A stretch of DNA of 64,000 nt from Kosakonia sp. H02 (lineage in GTDB: Bacteria; Pseudomonadota; Gammaproteobacteria; Enterobacterales; Enterobacteriaceae): NCBI GenBank assembly GCA_030704225.1, contig CP131915.1, positions 3,038,001 through 3,102,000 of the forward strand, read 5' to 3'. Below are positions 35,213 to 43,570 of the stretch, piece after piece (positions within the stretch are counted from its first letter, which is position 1; every line of letters begins with the position of its first letter). The notes below the pieces were generated by a model. It was given only the letters and a program-made list of their open reading frames with translations. It was not told the DNA's origin and did no database searches. The position numbers and the translations under genes were made by a program.

Positions 35213-36374
35213 TCCACAAGCGATGGGCGGCAAGCTGCTCAGCAAACCGGTGCTGCTGTTTGCCCCGCTGATCGTGCTGTGCGGGATCTTTATCCTCAAG
35301 CGTTTGATCTTCGGTCTCGGATCGGTCTCCGATCTTAACGGCGGTTATCCGTGGGGGATATGGATCGCCTTCGATTTGCTGATCGGCACCGGGTTTGCCT
35401 GCGGCGGCTGGGCGCTGGCCTGGGCGGTGTATGTCTTCAACCGTGGCGAATATCACCCGCTGGTACGCCCGGCATTGCTTTGCAGCCTGTTCGGTTACTC
35501 CCTCGGCGGTTTATCCATCACTATTGATGTTGGTCGCTACTGGAACCTGCCTTACTTCTATATTCCTGGCCATTTCAACGTGAATTCGGTGCTGTTCGAA
35601 ACCGCCGTCTGCATGACGATTTACATCGGCGTGATGGCGCTGGAGTTCGCCCCGGCGCTGCTGGAGCGCCTCGGCTGGAAAGTCTCTTTGCGCCGCCTGA
35701 ACAAGGTGATGTTTTTCATTATTGCCCTCGGCGCGCTGCTGCCGACCATGCACCAGTCGTCGATGGGATCGCTGATGATTGCTGCCGGATACAAGGTTTA
35801 CCCCTTGTGGCAAAGCTATGAAATGCTGCCGGTTTTCTCGCTGCTCACCGCGTTCATTATGGGTTTCTCGATTGTGATCTTCGAAGGCTCATTAATGCAG
35901 GCTAGCCTGCGCGGTTCCGGGCCAAACGAAAAACGGCTGTTCAGCAAACTGACGAGTATTCTGAGCGTACTGCTGGCGCTGTTTTTACTGCTGCGCGTTG
36001 GCGAAATAAGCTGGCGGGAAAAATGGCACTACGCCTTCGAAGGCGATGGCTATAGCCTGCTGTTCTGGCTGGAACTGGCGCTGTTGGCGTTCCCGCTGCT
36101 TATCCTGCGCGTGCCGCGTTTGCGTCACGATTCGCGCTTTTTGTTCCTCGGCGCGTTAAGCATGCTGCTCGGCTGCGCTCTGTGGCGGCTCTCCTATTCG
36201 CTGTTGGCCTTTAACCCCGGCAACGGCTACCACTACTTCCCGACGGGGGAAGAGTTATTGATTTCTATTGGTTTTGTGGCAATTGAAGTGTGTGCGTACA
36301 TCTTACTGATACGTCTGTTGCCGATTATTCCACCGTTAAAAACACCTGCGCGACATGAGGCGAGTGAAGCATGA
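35202..36374 (+). CDS. hybB: HybB, integral membrane quinone-linked subunit
   Basis: A 390-residue NrfD/PsrC-type protein with about ten TM segments (E. coli 392). The ATG at 35202 lies inside the end of hybA, preceded by GGAGG, and gives the conserved start MSHDPQAMGGKLLSKPVL. A start eight codons earlier is possible but poorly supported. It exchanges electrons with (mena)quinone and couples hydrogenase-2 to proton movement. Confidence 0.96.
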   Translation: MSHDPQAMGGKLLSKPVLLFAPLIVLCGIFILKRLIFGLGSVSDLNGGYPWGIWIAFDLLIGTGFACGGWALAWAVYVFNRGEYHPLVRPALLCSLFGYSLGGLSITIDVGRYWNLPYFYIPGHFNVNSVLFETAVCMTIYIGVMALEFAPALLERLGWKVSLRRLNKVMFFIIALGALLPTMHQSSMGSLMIAAGYKVYPLWQSYEMLPVFSLLTAFIMGFSIVIFEGSLMQASLRGSGPNEKRLFSKLTSILSVLLALFLLLRVGEISWREKWHYAFEGDGYSLLFWLELALLAFPLLILRVPRLRHDSRFLFLGALSMLLGCALWRLSYSLLAFNPGNGYHYFPTGEELLISIGFVAIEVCAYILLIRLLPIIPPLKTPARHEASEA

Positions 36375-38074
36375 GCCAACGTATCACCATTGATCCGGTG
36401 ACCCGCATTGAGGGTCATTTACGCATTGATTGCGAAATTGAAAACGGCGTGGTCACCAAAGCCTGGTCGTCAGGAACCATGTGGCGCGGCATGGAAGAGA
36501 TAGTCAAAAGCAGCGACCCGCGCGATGCGTGGATAATCATGCAGCGTATCTGTGGCGTCTGCACCACCATTCACGCCATCGCGTCGGTGCGGGCAGTGGA
36601 AAGCGCGGTGCAGGCGAAGGTGCCGCTTAACGCTCAGTACATCCGCAATATCATTCTCGCGGCGCACTCGATTCACGATCATATCGTCCATTTCTATCAG
36701 CTTTCGGCGCTGGACTGGGTCGATATCACGTCGGCGATTAATGCCAGCCCGGCCAAAGCCGCCGCGCTGCTGCAAGGCATTTCTGACTGGCCGCAAAACA
36801 GCGAAAACGAATTTAAAGCGGTGCAGGAGAAGATCAAAGCGCTGGTCGCCAGCGGGCAGTTGGGTATTTTCGCCAACGGCTATTGGGGCCATCCGGCAAT
36901 GCAACTGCCGCCGGAAGTGAACCTGATTGCGGTGGCGCACTATCTCCAGGCGCTGGAGTGCCAGCGCGACGCCAACCGCATTGTGGCGCTGCTTGGCGGT
37001 AAGTCGCCGCATATTCAGAACCTTGCGGTCGGCGGCGTGGCGAACCCGATCAATCTGGACGCCATTGAAGTACTGAATCTTGAACGGCTGATGTACCTCA
37101 AGTCGTTTATCGACAAGCTGCACGGCTTTATTGAACAGGTTTATAAAGTCGATACGGCGGTGATCGCGGCGTTTTACCCGCAGTGGCTGACGCACGGCAA
37201 AGGCGCGGTGAATTATCTCAGTACGCCGGAGTTTCCAACCGACGCGAGTAACGGCAGCTTCTTGTTTGCGGGCGGCTATATCGAAAATGCCGATCTCACT
37301 ACCTACCGCGAGATCAACAGCTATAACGATCCGTTTCTTATCAAAGGCATTCAGGAGAGCGCCAAACACGCCTGGTATCAGGACGATGCGCCGCAAGCGC
37401 CGTGGCAGGGCACGACGCTGCCGAACTACACTGGCTGGCAGGAAGAGGGCAAATATTCGTGGGTGAAATCGCCGACCTTCTACGGCAAAACGGTGGAAGT
37501 GGGGCCGCTGGCGAACCTGTTCTGCAAGCTGGCGGCAAAACACCCCACCACCACGGAGAAACTGCACGATATCACCGCCATTTACCAAAAACTCACCGGT
37601 AAAACGCTGGGCATAGAACAACTGCACTCGACGCTCGGGCGCATTATCGGGCGCACGGTTCACGCTTGCGAACTGCACGGCGTATTACAGAACCAGTACC
37701 AGGCGCTGATCGACAATATTGGCAAAGGCGATGTAGAGACCTTTATCAAAGCGGACATTCCCGCCAGCGGCGAGTTTAAAGGCGTCGGGTTTCTCGAAGC
37801 GCCGCGCGGCATGCTCTCCCACTGGATTGTCATCAAGGATGGCAAGATCGACAACTACCAGGCGGTCGTGCCCTCAACGTGGAACGCCGGGCCGCGTAAT
37901 GCGAATGATGACGCCGGGCCTTACGAACTGTCGCTGGTCGGCACGCCGATTGCCGATCCGCAAAAGCCGCTGGAAGTGGTGCGCACTATTCACTCGTTCG
38001 ACCCGTGCATGTCCTGCGCGGTGCACGTGCTGGACGCCGACGGTAACGATGTGGTGTCGGTGAAGGTGTTGTGA
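36371..38074 (+). CDS. hybC: Hydrogenase-2 large (NiFe) subunit
   Basis: A 567-residue subunit (E. coli 567). The NiFe ligands are RICGVC (Cys61, Cys64) and DPCMSCAVH (Cys546, Cys549). The 15 residues after His552 form the maturation peptide removed by HybD. The start overlaps the hybB stop by four bases (ATGA). It oxidises hydrogen under anaerobiosis, exported with HybO by the Tat system. Confidence 0.98.
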   Translation: MSQRITIDPVTRIEGHLRIDCEIENGVVTKAWSSGTMWRGMEEIVKSSDPRDAWIIMQRICGVCTTIHAIASVRAVESAVQAKVPLNAQYIRNIILAAHSIHDHIVHFYQLSALDWVDITSAINASPAKAAALLQGISDWPQNSENEFKAVQEKIKALVASGQLGIFANGYWGHPAMQLPPEVNLIAVAHYLQALECQRDANRIVALLGGKSPHIQNLAVGGVANPINLDAIEVLNLERLMYLKSFIDKLHGFIEQVYKVDTAVIAAFYPQWLTHGKGAVNYLSTPEFPTDASNGSFLFAGGYIENADLTTYREINSYNDPFLIKGIQESAKHAWYQDDAPQAPWQGTTLPNYTGWQEEGKYSWVKSPTFYGKTVEVGPLANLFCKLAAKHPTTTEKLHDITAIYQKLTGKTLGIEQLHSTLGRIIGRTVHACELHGVLQNQYQALIDNIGKGDVETFIKADIPASGEFKGVGFLEAPRGMLSHWIVIKDGKIDNYQAVVPSTWNAGPRNANDDAGPYELSLVGTPIADPQKPLEVVRTIHSFDPCMSCAVHVLDADGNDVVSVKVL

Positions 38075-38571
38075 TGTCAATTTTAGTGCTCGGTGTCGGC
38101 AATATTTTACTCACCGATGAGGCGATCGGCGTTCGCATCGTGGAAGCGCTGGAGCAGCGTTACAGCCTGCCGGAAAACGTCGAGGTGCTGGACGGCGGCA
38201 CCGCGGGAATGGAGCTGCTGGGTGCGATGGCGAACCGCGATCACCTGATTATTGCCGACGCGATTGTCAGCCGTAAAAATGCGCCGGGCACCGTGCTGTG
38301 CCTGCGCGATGACGAGGTACCGACGCTGTTTCGCAATAAAATTTCGCCCCATCAACTGGGGCTGTCGGATGTGCTGTCGGCCCTGCGTTTTACCGACGAG
38401 TTCCCGAAAAAACTGACATTGATTGGCGTTATCCCGGATTCGCTGGAGCCGCATATCGGGATGACGCCGGTGGTACAGGCGAGCCTTGAAACCGCGCTTG
38501 AGTGCGTGCTCTACGCGCTGCGCGAATCCGGCGTGCAGCCCCGGCTGCGGGAGGCAAAAAATGCAGGATGA
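38074..38571 (+). CDS. hybD: HybD, hydrogenase-2 maturation endopeptidase
   Basis: A 165-residue protease (E. coli 164), starting MSILVLGVGNILLTDEAIGV. Its ATG shares a base with the hybC stop; a GTG one codon earlier is less likely. Nickel-sensing acidic residues in DEAIG and the conserved ISPHQLGLSDVL are present. It cleaves the C-terminal peptide of HybC after nickel insertion. Confidence 0.97.
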   Translation: MSILVLGVGNILLTDEAIGVRIVEALEQRYSLPENVEVLDGGTAGMELLGAMANRDHLIIADAIVSRKNAPGTVLCLRDDEVPTLFRNKISPHQLGLSDVLSALRFTDEFPKKLTLIGVIPDSLEPHIGMTPVVQASLETALECVLYALRESGVQPRLREAKNAG

Positions 38572-39040
38572 CGTGCCAGGGTTTGACGCTTCACCGCACG
38601 AAAAAGTGCAGGCCGCGTTTGCGACCATTTCAGCTAACGAAATGTGTGATTTGCCCTTTCTCAACCGACAAGTACCGGTTTACGTTACGCCGTTTACCCT
38701 GTTTGAAGGCCAGTGGCTCGGCTGTGTGCTGATGCCGTGGATGCTGAGTCTGCAACTTTTTCCTGGCCCGCAGCAAAACTGGACGCGGCGCAATGTGGGT
38801 CAACGCCTCGGGCTGCAACTGCCCTACGGCGCGATGACCTTTACCGTCGGCGAACTGCCCGCGTTGGGTCAGTACCTGAGTTGTTCGTTAATGTCACCGC
38901 TGGCGCGGGATTTGACCGCTGAACAAGGCACTGGACTTGCCGATAATTGCCTGAAAATGGCGCTTTCGCTGCCGGTCACCGATGCCGCCGTCAGCCGCCG
39001 CGCGTTGCTATTTGGTCAGCGAGGCGAACAGCATGCATGA
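38561..39040 (+). CDS. hybE: HybE, hydrogenase-2 assembly chaperone
   Basis: A 159-residue protein (E. coli 162) starting MQDDVPGFDASPHEKVQAAF, overlapping the hybD end by 11 bases. It matches HybE in TLFEGQWLGCVLMPWMLSLQ, QLPYGAMTFTVGELPALG and QYLSCSLMSPL. It binds the HybO precursor and delays Tat export until the large subunit is mature. Confidence 0.94.
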   Translation: MQDDVPGFDASPHEKVQAAFATISANEMCDLPFLNRQVPVYVTPFTLFEGQWLGCVLMPWMLSLQLFPGPQQNWTRRNVGQRLGLQLPYGAMTFTVGELPALGQYLSCSLMSPLARDLTAEQGTGLADNCLKMALSLPVTDAAVSRRALLFGQRGEQHA

Positions 39041-39371
39041 GTTATCCCTGTGCCAGAACGCGGTCGAAATCATCACGCAGCAGGCGCAGCAAAACGGCGC
39101 ACGGCGCGTAACCGGCGTCTGGCTGGAGATTGGCGCACTGGCCTGTGTCGAAGAGAGCGCGCTGCGCTTTGGCTTTGATATCGCCTGTCGGGAGACGCTG
39201 GCGCAGGGCTGCACACTGCATATTATTCACACGCCCGCGCAGGCCTGGTGCTGGAACTGCTGCCAGAGCGTGGAAATCACCCGGCATGACGAATGCCCGC
39301 TCTGCCACTGCCCGTCGCTACACATTGAGCACAGCGGCGGCGTGCAGATCAAAAGTATTGAAGTGGAGTAA
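39033..39371 (+). CDS. hybF: HybF (HypA family), nickel-insertion accessory protein
   Basis: A 112-residue protein (E. coli 113) starting MHELSLCQNAVEII, where the N-terminal Met-His is the nickel-binding site. Zinc cysteines are in CWNCCQSVEITRHDECPLC. It delivers nickel to the large subunits of hydrogenases 1 and 2 with HypB. It overlaps hybE by eight bases. Confidence 0.96.
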   Translation: MHELSLCQNAVEIITQQAQQNGARRVTGVWLEIGALACVEESALRFGFDIACRETLAQGCTLHIIHTPAQAWCWNCCQSVEITRHDECPLCHCPSLHIEHSGGVQIKSIEVE

Positions 39372-39377
39372 CCCAAA

Positions 39378-39632
39378 ATGTGTATAGGCGTGCCCGGCCA
39401 GATAGTGGCAACAGGTGACGATTTTCATCAACTGGCGCAGGTCGATATTTGCGGCGTGCGCCGTGAGGTAAATATTGCGCTCATTTGCGAAGAGAGCCCG
39501 CAAACGCTGGTGGGGCAGTGGGTGCTGGTGCATGTTGGCTTCGCCATGAGCGTGATTGATGAACAAGAAGCGCTGGCGACGCTGGAGGCGCTCAGAAACC
39601 TGGATATCGACGAAACGGCGCCTCAGGGCTGA
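39378..39632 (+). CDS. hybG: HybG (HypC family), hydrogenase maturation chaperone
   Basis: An 84-residue protein (E. coli 82) beginning MCIGVPGQIVATGDD. The essential Cys2 interacts with HypD and the large-subunit precursor during Fe(CN)2CO assembly. Last gene of the hybOABCDEFG operon, which is complete and in E. coli order. Its 3' end overlaps the convergent regulator gene by ten bases. Confidence 0.96.
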   Translation: MCIGVPGQIVATGDDFHQLAQVDICGVRREVNIALICEESPQTLVGQWVLVHVGFAMSVIDEQEALATLEALRNLDIDETAPQG

Positions 39633-39637
39633 GGCGC
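39618..39637. terminator. Hairpin across the overlapping 3' ends of hybG and the deoR-like gene
   Basis: GCGCCTCA, loop GGGC, TGAGGCGC. It contains the stop codons of both convergent genes. No T tract, so its role as terminator is inferred. Confidence 0.45.
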
Positions 39638-40333
39638 GTCGGTGATCATCTGTGTGACCAGCGACAGATTACCGATTTTTACTTCGCTGGCGCGGTAAAA
39701 CTTACTCTTATCAATCAACAGCAACGACTGCTGCGAACGGCGCAGCAACAGCGATTTAAACGCCGCGTTATGGCGCGTCGAATCCCACATTTCACCGCTT
39801 CCATCAATCCCTTCGCAGGAGAAGATGAACAGGTCAATCTCCAGCGATTTAAGCAGGCTGGCGAGCGCCGGGTTGACGTAACAGCGTTCAGTTCGCGCCA
39901 GCCGACCGCCGGAGCAGATCAACTCAATATTTGGCCGTCGCGCCATCGCCTCACACACCGGCAGGCTGTTGGTAAACACTGTTAACGGTATGTCCGGCAG
40001 TTGCCGCGCGAGGTGAAAACAGGTGGAGCTGGCATCGAGCGCCAGCGTCATCCCGGCGTCTATCCAGTTCAATGCATGGCGAGCGATATCGGCTTTATCG
40101 GCATAGTGGCTTTTGAGCCTGGCGTGAAACGGCTCGCTGCCATCCTGCTCTGGCGTATGCAGCGTGCGGGCGCGACCGTGACGGCGCACGATTTTGCCCT
40201 GCGTTTGCAGGGCATTAAGATCGCGGCGAATGGTTTCAACGCTGACGGCCAACTGCGCGGCGAGCGCGGCGGTGGTCACGGACTCGTGACCCGTCAGAAG
40301 CTGTAAAATCGCCTGCTGGCGCGCGGTTTTCAT
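39623..40333 (-). CDS. DeoR-family regulator, FucR-like
   Basis: A 236-residue protein with N-terminal HTH (LAAQLAVSVETIRRDLNALQ, about 24-43) and a DeoRC sensor domain. It closely resembles E. coli FucR in RLKSHYADKADIARHALNWI, ALDASSTCFHLARQLPDI, KSLEIDLFIFSCEGID and QSLLLIDKSKF. FucR activates L-fucose catabolism with fuculose 1-phosphate, but no fuc gene is in the window. It lies 11 bases downstream of yghU on the same strand, so it is probably cotranscribed with yghU. Its real targets are unknown. Confidence 0.88.
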   Translation of the reverse strand: MKTARQQAILQLLTGHESVTTAALAAQLAVSVETIRRDLNALQTQGKIVRRHGRARTLHTPEQDGSEPFHARLKSHYADKADIARHALNWIDAGMTLALDASSTCFHLARQLPDIPLTVFTNSLPVCEAMARRPNIELICSGGRLARTERCYVNPALASLLKSLEIDLFIFSCEGIDGSGEMWDSTRHNAAFKSLLLRRSQQSLLLIDKSKFYRASEVKIGNLSLVTQMITDAPQP

Positions 40334-40344
40334 CGCTTATAACG

Positions 40345-41208
40345 TTACGCGCCGCGTTTATCTTCGGTATTGGTCTCGAAGTCGCTGGCGTCATGGCGTT
40401 CATGCAGTTGCTCGTTCGGCTCACCGTGGGTGCGGTTGACGATGCGCCCGCGTTTCACTGCCGGACGTTCAGAGATCTCTTTCGCCCAGCGCTGCACGTT
40501 TTTGTAACTGCCAACATCAAGGAATTCCGCTGCGCCGTAGACCGAGCCCAGCGCAATGCTGCCAAACCACGGCCAGACGGCCATATCGGCAATGGTGTAC
40601 TCATCGCCTGCCACAAACTTATGCTTCGCCAGTTGTTTATCCAGCACGTCGAGCAGACGCTTGGCTTCCATGGTGTAGCGATTGATGGCGTACTCGATTT
40701 TCACCGGGGCGTAAGCGTAGAAGTGACCAAAACCGCCGCCGAGGAATGGTGCTGCGCCTTGCAGCCAGAATAACCAGTTCAGCGTTTCTGTCCGTCCGGC
40801 GAGATCTTTTGGCAGAAAATGACCGAATTTATCTGCCAGATAAAGTAAAATCGCGCCTGATTCAAACACGCGGGTCGGCGGCGTGGTGCTGTGGTCGCGC
40901 AGCGCCGGGATTTTTGAGTTTGGGTTAACGTCGACAAAACCGCTGGAGAACTGATCTCCTTCACCGATGCGAATCAGCCATGCATCGTACTCCGCCTCGC
41001 TGACCCCTTTTGCCAGCAGCTCTTCGAGCATAATCGTCACTTTCTGGCCGTTCGGCGTGCCCAGCGAGTAGAGTTGCAGCGGGTGTTTGCCCACCGGCAG
41101 CGTTTTGTCATGGGTCGGGCCGGAAACCGGGCGGTTGATATTGGCAAACGCGCCGCCGCCGGATTTATCCCACGTCCAGACCTTCGGGGGTTGGTAGTTA
41201 TCTGACAT
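40345..41208 (-). CDS. yghU: YghU, glutathione-dependent disulfide-bond oxidoreductase
   Basis: A 287-residue nu-class glutathione transferase, nearly identical in layout to E. coli YghU (288). The thioredoxin-like domain is about 45-130, with LYSLGTPNGQKVTIMLEELL and the NPNSKIPAL loop that binds glutathione. The C-terminal helical domain ends in RIVNRTHGEPNEQLHERHD. It binds two glutathiones and reduces disulfides. It follows hyb in E. coli too. Confidence 0.96.
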   Translation of the reverse strand: MSDNYQPPKVWTWDKSGGGAFANINRPVSGPTHDKTLPVGKHPLQLYSLGTPNGQKVTIMLEELLAKGVSEAEYDAWLIRIGEGDQFSSGFVDVNPNSKIPALRDHSTTPPTRVFESGAILLYLADKFGHFLPKDLAGRTETLNWLFWLQGAAPFLGGGFGHFYAYAPVKIEYAINRYTMEAKRLLDVLDKQLAKHKFVAGDEYTIADMAVWPWFGSIALGSVYGAAEFLDVGSYKNVQRWAKEISERPAVKRGRIVNRTHGEPNEQLHERHDASDFETNTEDKRGA

Positions 41209-41600
41209 ATTGGCCTACCTTTTCATTGATATGTTGAATGTTGTTGGAGCGACCTGCCATGCAGTGTAGCAGTTGGCGCTAATGAGGATACAACACATTC
41301 CGTGGCGAAAAGAGTGGCCATTCGGGCGCATTATTTTTATCCCGCCTACACTGAGATGACTATTTAAAATACGCTGACTTAAAATAGATTTTTATTTATC
41401 ACATCGTTTTAAGTGGAATTATTGTTTTATTTATTTGCCACTGGCTTATTTTAAATACACTCGGTTTAACGGCTTATTAACCATTATTTGTTATTAATAT
41501 GTTTCATGTGATTGTCGATAATCGTTATGAGGGTATTTTTTTTGACTCAGTCTGGAGGAGTCGTTAGCTAATTATCTGGTCATCAATAGCGGAGATAATG
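41209..41600. other. AT-rich intergenic region before a small unknown gene
   Basis: About 390 bases, increasingly AT-rich toward the right. TTAAAATACGCTGA and CTTAAAATAGAT are near-repeats at about 41,365-41,390. GGAG precedes the next gene by six bases. Promoter boxes could not be fixed. Confidence 0.4.
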
Positions 41601-42044
41601 ATGCAGGAAATTCAGGCGATTCAGGCAAGCCCACCGCTTGCCACCACACAAGAAAACACCACGTATAAATCGGCGTTAGCAACCAGCGCAGACAATAGCG
41701 TATCTCAGGATGACAGCATTAAAGTGACACTCTCCAGCCGGGCGGAAAGTCACAAAGACATACAGGCGATAAAAGCCGGGCAGCAGGCGCAGGAAAATAA
41801 AAGGGTACAAGATCATGAAATTGATTACTCCCTGGCGATGTCCGGGATCCCGCAATACGGCGGAAAACTGGTCACCGTTATTAAACATCCTGACGGCAGA
41901 ACAGAAATGATTGATACCTTTTCCGGTAAAAAGGTGACGCAGGAAGCGTTAGCACAGGCACAGAGGCTGGAAGAAAATAGCGAAACCGGGCAGTCGCAGG
42001 AGAATCAGCCAGGGCAAACCTTAACGCCCGGAGATGATATTTAG
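41601..42044 (+). CDS. Unrecognised small hydrophilic protein
   Basis: 147 residues from the second of two adjacent ATG codons, which has better spacing (six bases) to GGAG. The protein is polar, Gln/Glu/Ser-rich, lacks signal peptide or TM helices and is probably disordered at both ends. The middle (YSLAMSGIPQYGGKLVTVIK, HPDGRTEMIDTFSGKKV) may form a small beta fold. I do not recognise the family. Followed by a long perfect palindrome, so it is a single-gene unit. Confidence 0.6.
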   Translation: MQEIQAIQASPPLATTQENTTYKSALATSADNSVSQDDSIKVTLSSRAESHKDIQAIKAGQQAQENKRVQDHEIDYSLAMSGIPQYGGKLVTVIKHPDGRTEMIDTFSGKKVTQEALAQAQRLEENSETGQSQENQPGQTLTPGDDI

Positions 42045-42108
42045 CAGACGTTAATGAAATATATTTTATATTTCAGGCGGGGCGCTTTGGTAAGAGAAAG
42101 GGTAATGA

Positions 42109-42137
42109 CTTAACCGCCTGAAGTTCAGGCGGTTAAG
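42109..42137 (+). terminator. 29-bp perfect palindrome after the small unknown gene
   Basis: CTTAACCGCCTGAA, one central base, TTCAGGCGGTTAAG. The 14-bp arms would form a strong hairpin about 65 bases after the stop. No T tract on the + strand; A-rich sequence follows. Confidence 0.55.
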
Positions 42138-42256
42138 AAAAGTATTATTGGCACTGAATTATGGTTTCTTTCGGTATAATGAGTTTGCTAATGTTTCCCG
42201 TTTCATGCTGGTCTGCCGCGCAGAAAAGGGCCACGGAAAGCAGCGTTGCGGGCTCC

Positions 42257-42484
42257 TCAGCGCTTCGTCTTGTTATGCTTTTCTTTATACTCTGCAATCG
42301 CCTGGTTGACGTTATCCGTTTCGAGGCTATCGACTTTTTCGCCGTCTAAAAACACGTCGTAATGACCGGATACATATTTGAACGTAAAAATCTTATCCTG
42401 GTAACGAACACGTTTCTCTTTTACCGATAGGCCCCTGCTGCGCATAGCCACGCGAGCCATCGTATCTATCTTTATATTTTTCAT
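42257..42484 (-). CDS. Unrecognised small basic protein
   Basis: 75 residues starting MKNIKIDTMARVAMRSRGLS; basic, no TM segment, with a beta-like middle (VRYQDKIFTFKYVSGHYDVF, LDGEKVDSLE) and helical end (NQAIAEYKEKHNKTKR). The reading frame looks better than the overlapping + frame at 42161-42349. Family unknown. It lies between the hairpin and the yeaR promoter. Confidence 0.5.
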   Translation of the reverse strand: MKNIKIDTMARVAMRSRGLSVKEKRVRYQDKIFTFKYVSGHYDVFLDGEKVDSLETDNVNQAIAEYKEKHNKTKR

Positions 42485-42843
42485 GATGATTTTACTTACC
42501 GTTGCAGGTTGTTTGCGATGTGAAGTAGTGCACCTGGCCGGAGAATGTTAATTTTGCCTCTTATCCAAGAGAAGTAGAGGTTGCCAGAAAAACACCACCA
42601 AGACCAGGTGAAATTGCGGTGTTGGGCCGTTACAGGGGCGGATATTTATTTTTCTCAGCAAGTTAGTTCGTTAAAAAATAACACTTAATAAGTACTAGCA
42701 AACGTTACTAATACGTTTTTTCCGAATGTGCGCTAATGGGGAAATACCCCTAAAAAGAGCAGGCTACAAATCCTGAAACAGGTATATGCTATGCAACATA
42801 TAATTTTCCCCGCCTGTTCGCTGAGAAAAGAAGAGGATGAAAC
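42485..42843. promoter_or_regulatory. Upstream region of the yeaR-like operon
   Basis: About 360 bases without a gene. A GGGG-AAATA-CCCC palindrome overlaps TACCCCT (42745-42751), which fits the NarL heptamer TACYYMT. TATGCT at 42785-42790 is a possible -10. In E. coli yeaR-yoaG is induced by nitrate and nitric oxide through NarL and NsrR. The site assignment is tentative. Confidence 0.35.
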
Positions 42844-43176
42844 ATGCAACGTATTGCTATACCCGCGAACTATGTTCACACCCGTACCACGCCGTTCTGG
42901 ACAAAAGAAACCGCTCCGGCGTCCATCTGGAAACGCCATCTTGATGCCGGCACCCGCCAGGGCGTTTACCCGCGTTTGAGCGTGTATCGCGGCGCGATCC
43001 GTTATTACGGTTACGCCGATGAAACCAGCCCGCAACCCGTTGAAACGCTGACGATTAATGCCGGAGAGTTCGGTGTCTTTCCGCCGGAAAAATGGCATAA
43101 CATTGAAGCGCTCACCGATGACACGCTATTCAATGTTGATTTCTATGTTGACCCAAAAATTTTGCTTGAAGGCTGA
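42844..43176 (+). CDS. yeaR: YeaR-like DUF1971 protein
   Basis: A 110-residue small cupin-like protein close to E. coli YeaR: NYVHTRTTPFWTKETAPASI, RQGVYPRLSVYRGAIRYYGY and FGVFPPEKWHNIEALTDDT. YeaR is induced by nitrate and nitric oxide and linked to tellurite or nitrosative stress, without a defined reaction. It is followed after ten bases by a yoaG homologue, as in E. coli. An unrelated chromosomal place for the pair, next to bud, is notable. Confidence 0.9.
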   Translation: MQRIAIPANYVHTRTTPFWTKETAPASIWKRHLDAGTRQGVYPRLSVYRGAIRYYGYADETSPQPVETLTINAGEFGVFPPEKWHNIEALTDDTLFNVDFYVDPKILLEG

Positions 43177-43186
43177 GGTATTCACC

Positions 43187-43525
43187 ATGACCACTGACAA
43201 TAAAGGCTATTCGCTGGCGGTTGCAAACCGGAGTAATAATCAAAGCGCAGAAAAAGTTTATCTCAAACCGATGGCGTTATATCTCCCGGATATTGCCGCC
43301 CAGGCCGTATCTGAACTGGTTTCCCGGCTCCCAGGTGCCACTGAGAATAGCGCGGAATATGTGCTGACGGTGACCAATAACAATAATGGTGTTTCGGTAG
43401 ATAAAGACTTTACCCGCCTGGCTGAATTACACGATCCGCTTATTGCCGCCGACGCGGTAAAGGATCTGATTAATATCGTTCGCGGTTATGAATCGGATGA
43501 AGAAACCAATGTCTGCGGCTGGTAA
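43187..43525 (+). CDS. YoaG-like protein with duplicated DUF1869 domain
   Basis: 112 residues from MTTDNKGYSLAVANRSNNQS, with GAGG seven bases or so before the ATG. E. coli YoaG has 60 residues. Here the C-terminal half (about 56-112) matches YoaG (YVLTVTNNNNGVSVDK, IAADAVKDLINIVRGY, final VCGW). The N-terminal half repeats the same plan (YSLAVANRSNN, YLPDIAAQAVSELVSRL). It looks like an internal duplication. YoaG forms a dimer, so the fused form may be a covalent dimer. Role unknown. Confidence 0.85.
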   Translation: MTTDNKGYSLAVANRSNNQSAEKVYLKPMALYLPDIAAQAVSELVSRLPGATENSAEYVLTVTNNNNGVSVDKDFTRLAELHDPLIAADAVKDLINIVRGYESDEETNVCGW

Positions 43526-43570
43526 GCGCAGGCTGGTTCGCTTCGCGCCCGGTTCACATCGGGCGTTTTT

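Noticed and set aside
42161..42349. 62-codon + frame overlapping the 75-residue gene
   Set aside because: The opposite-strand frame has a more protein-like composition and start; this one is hydrophobic by chance.
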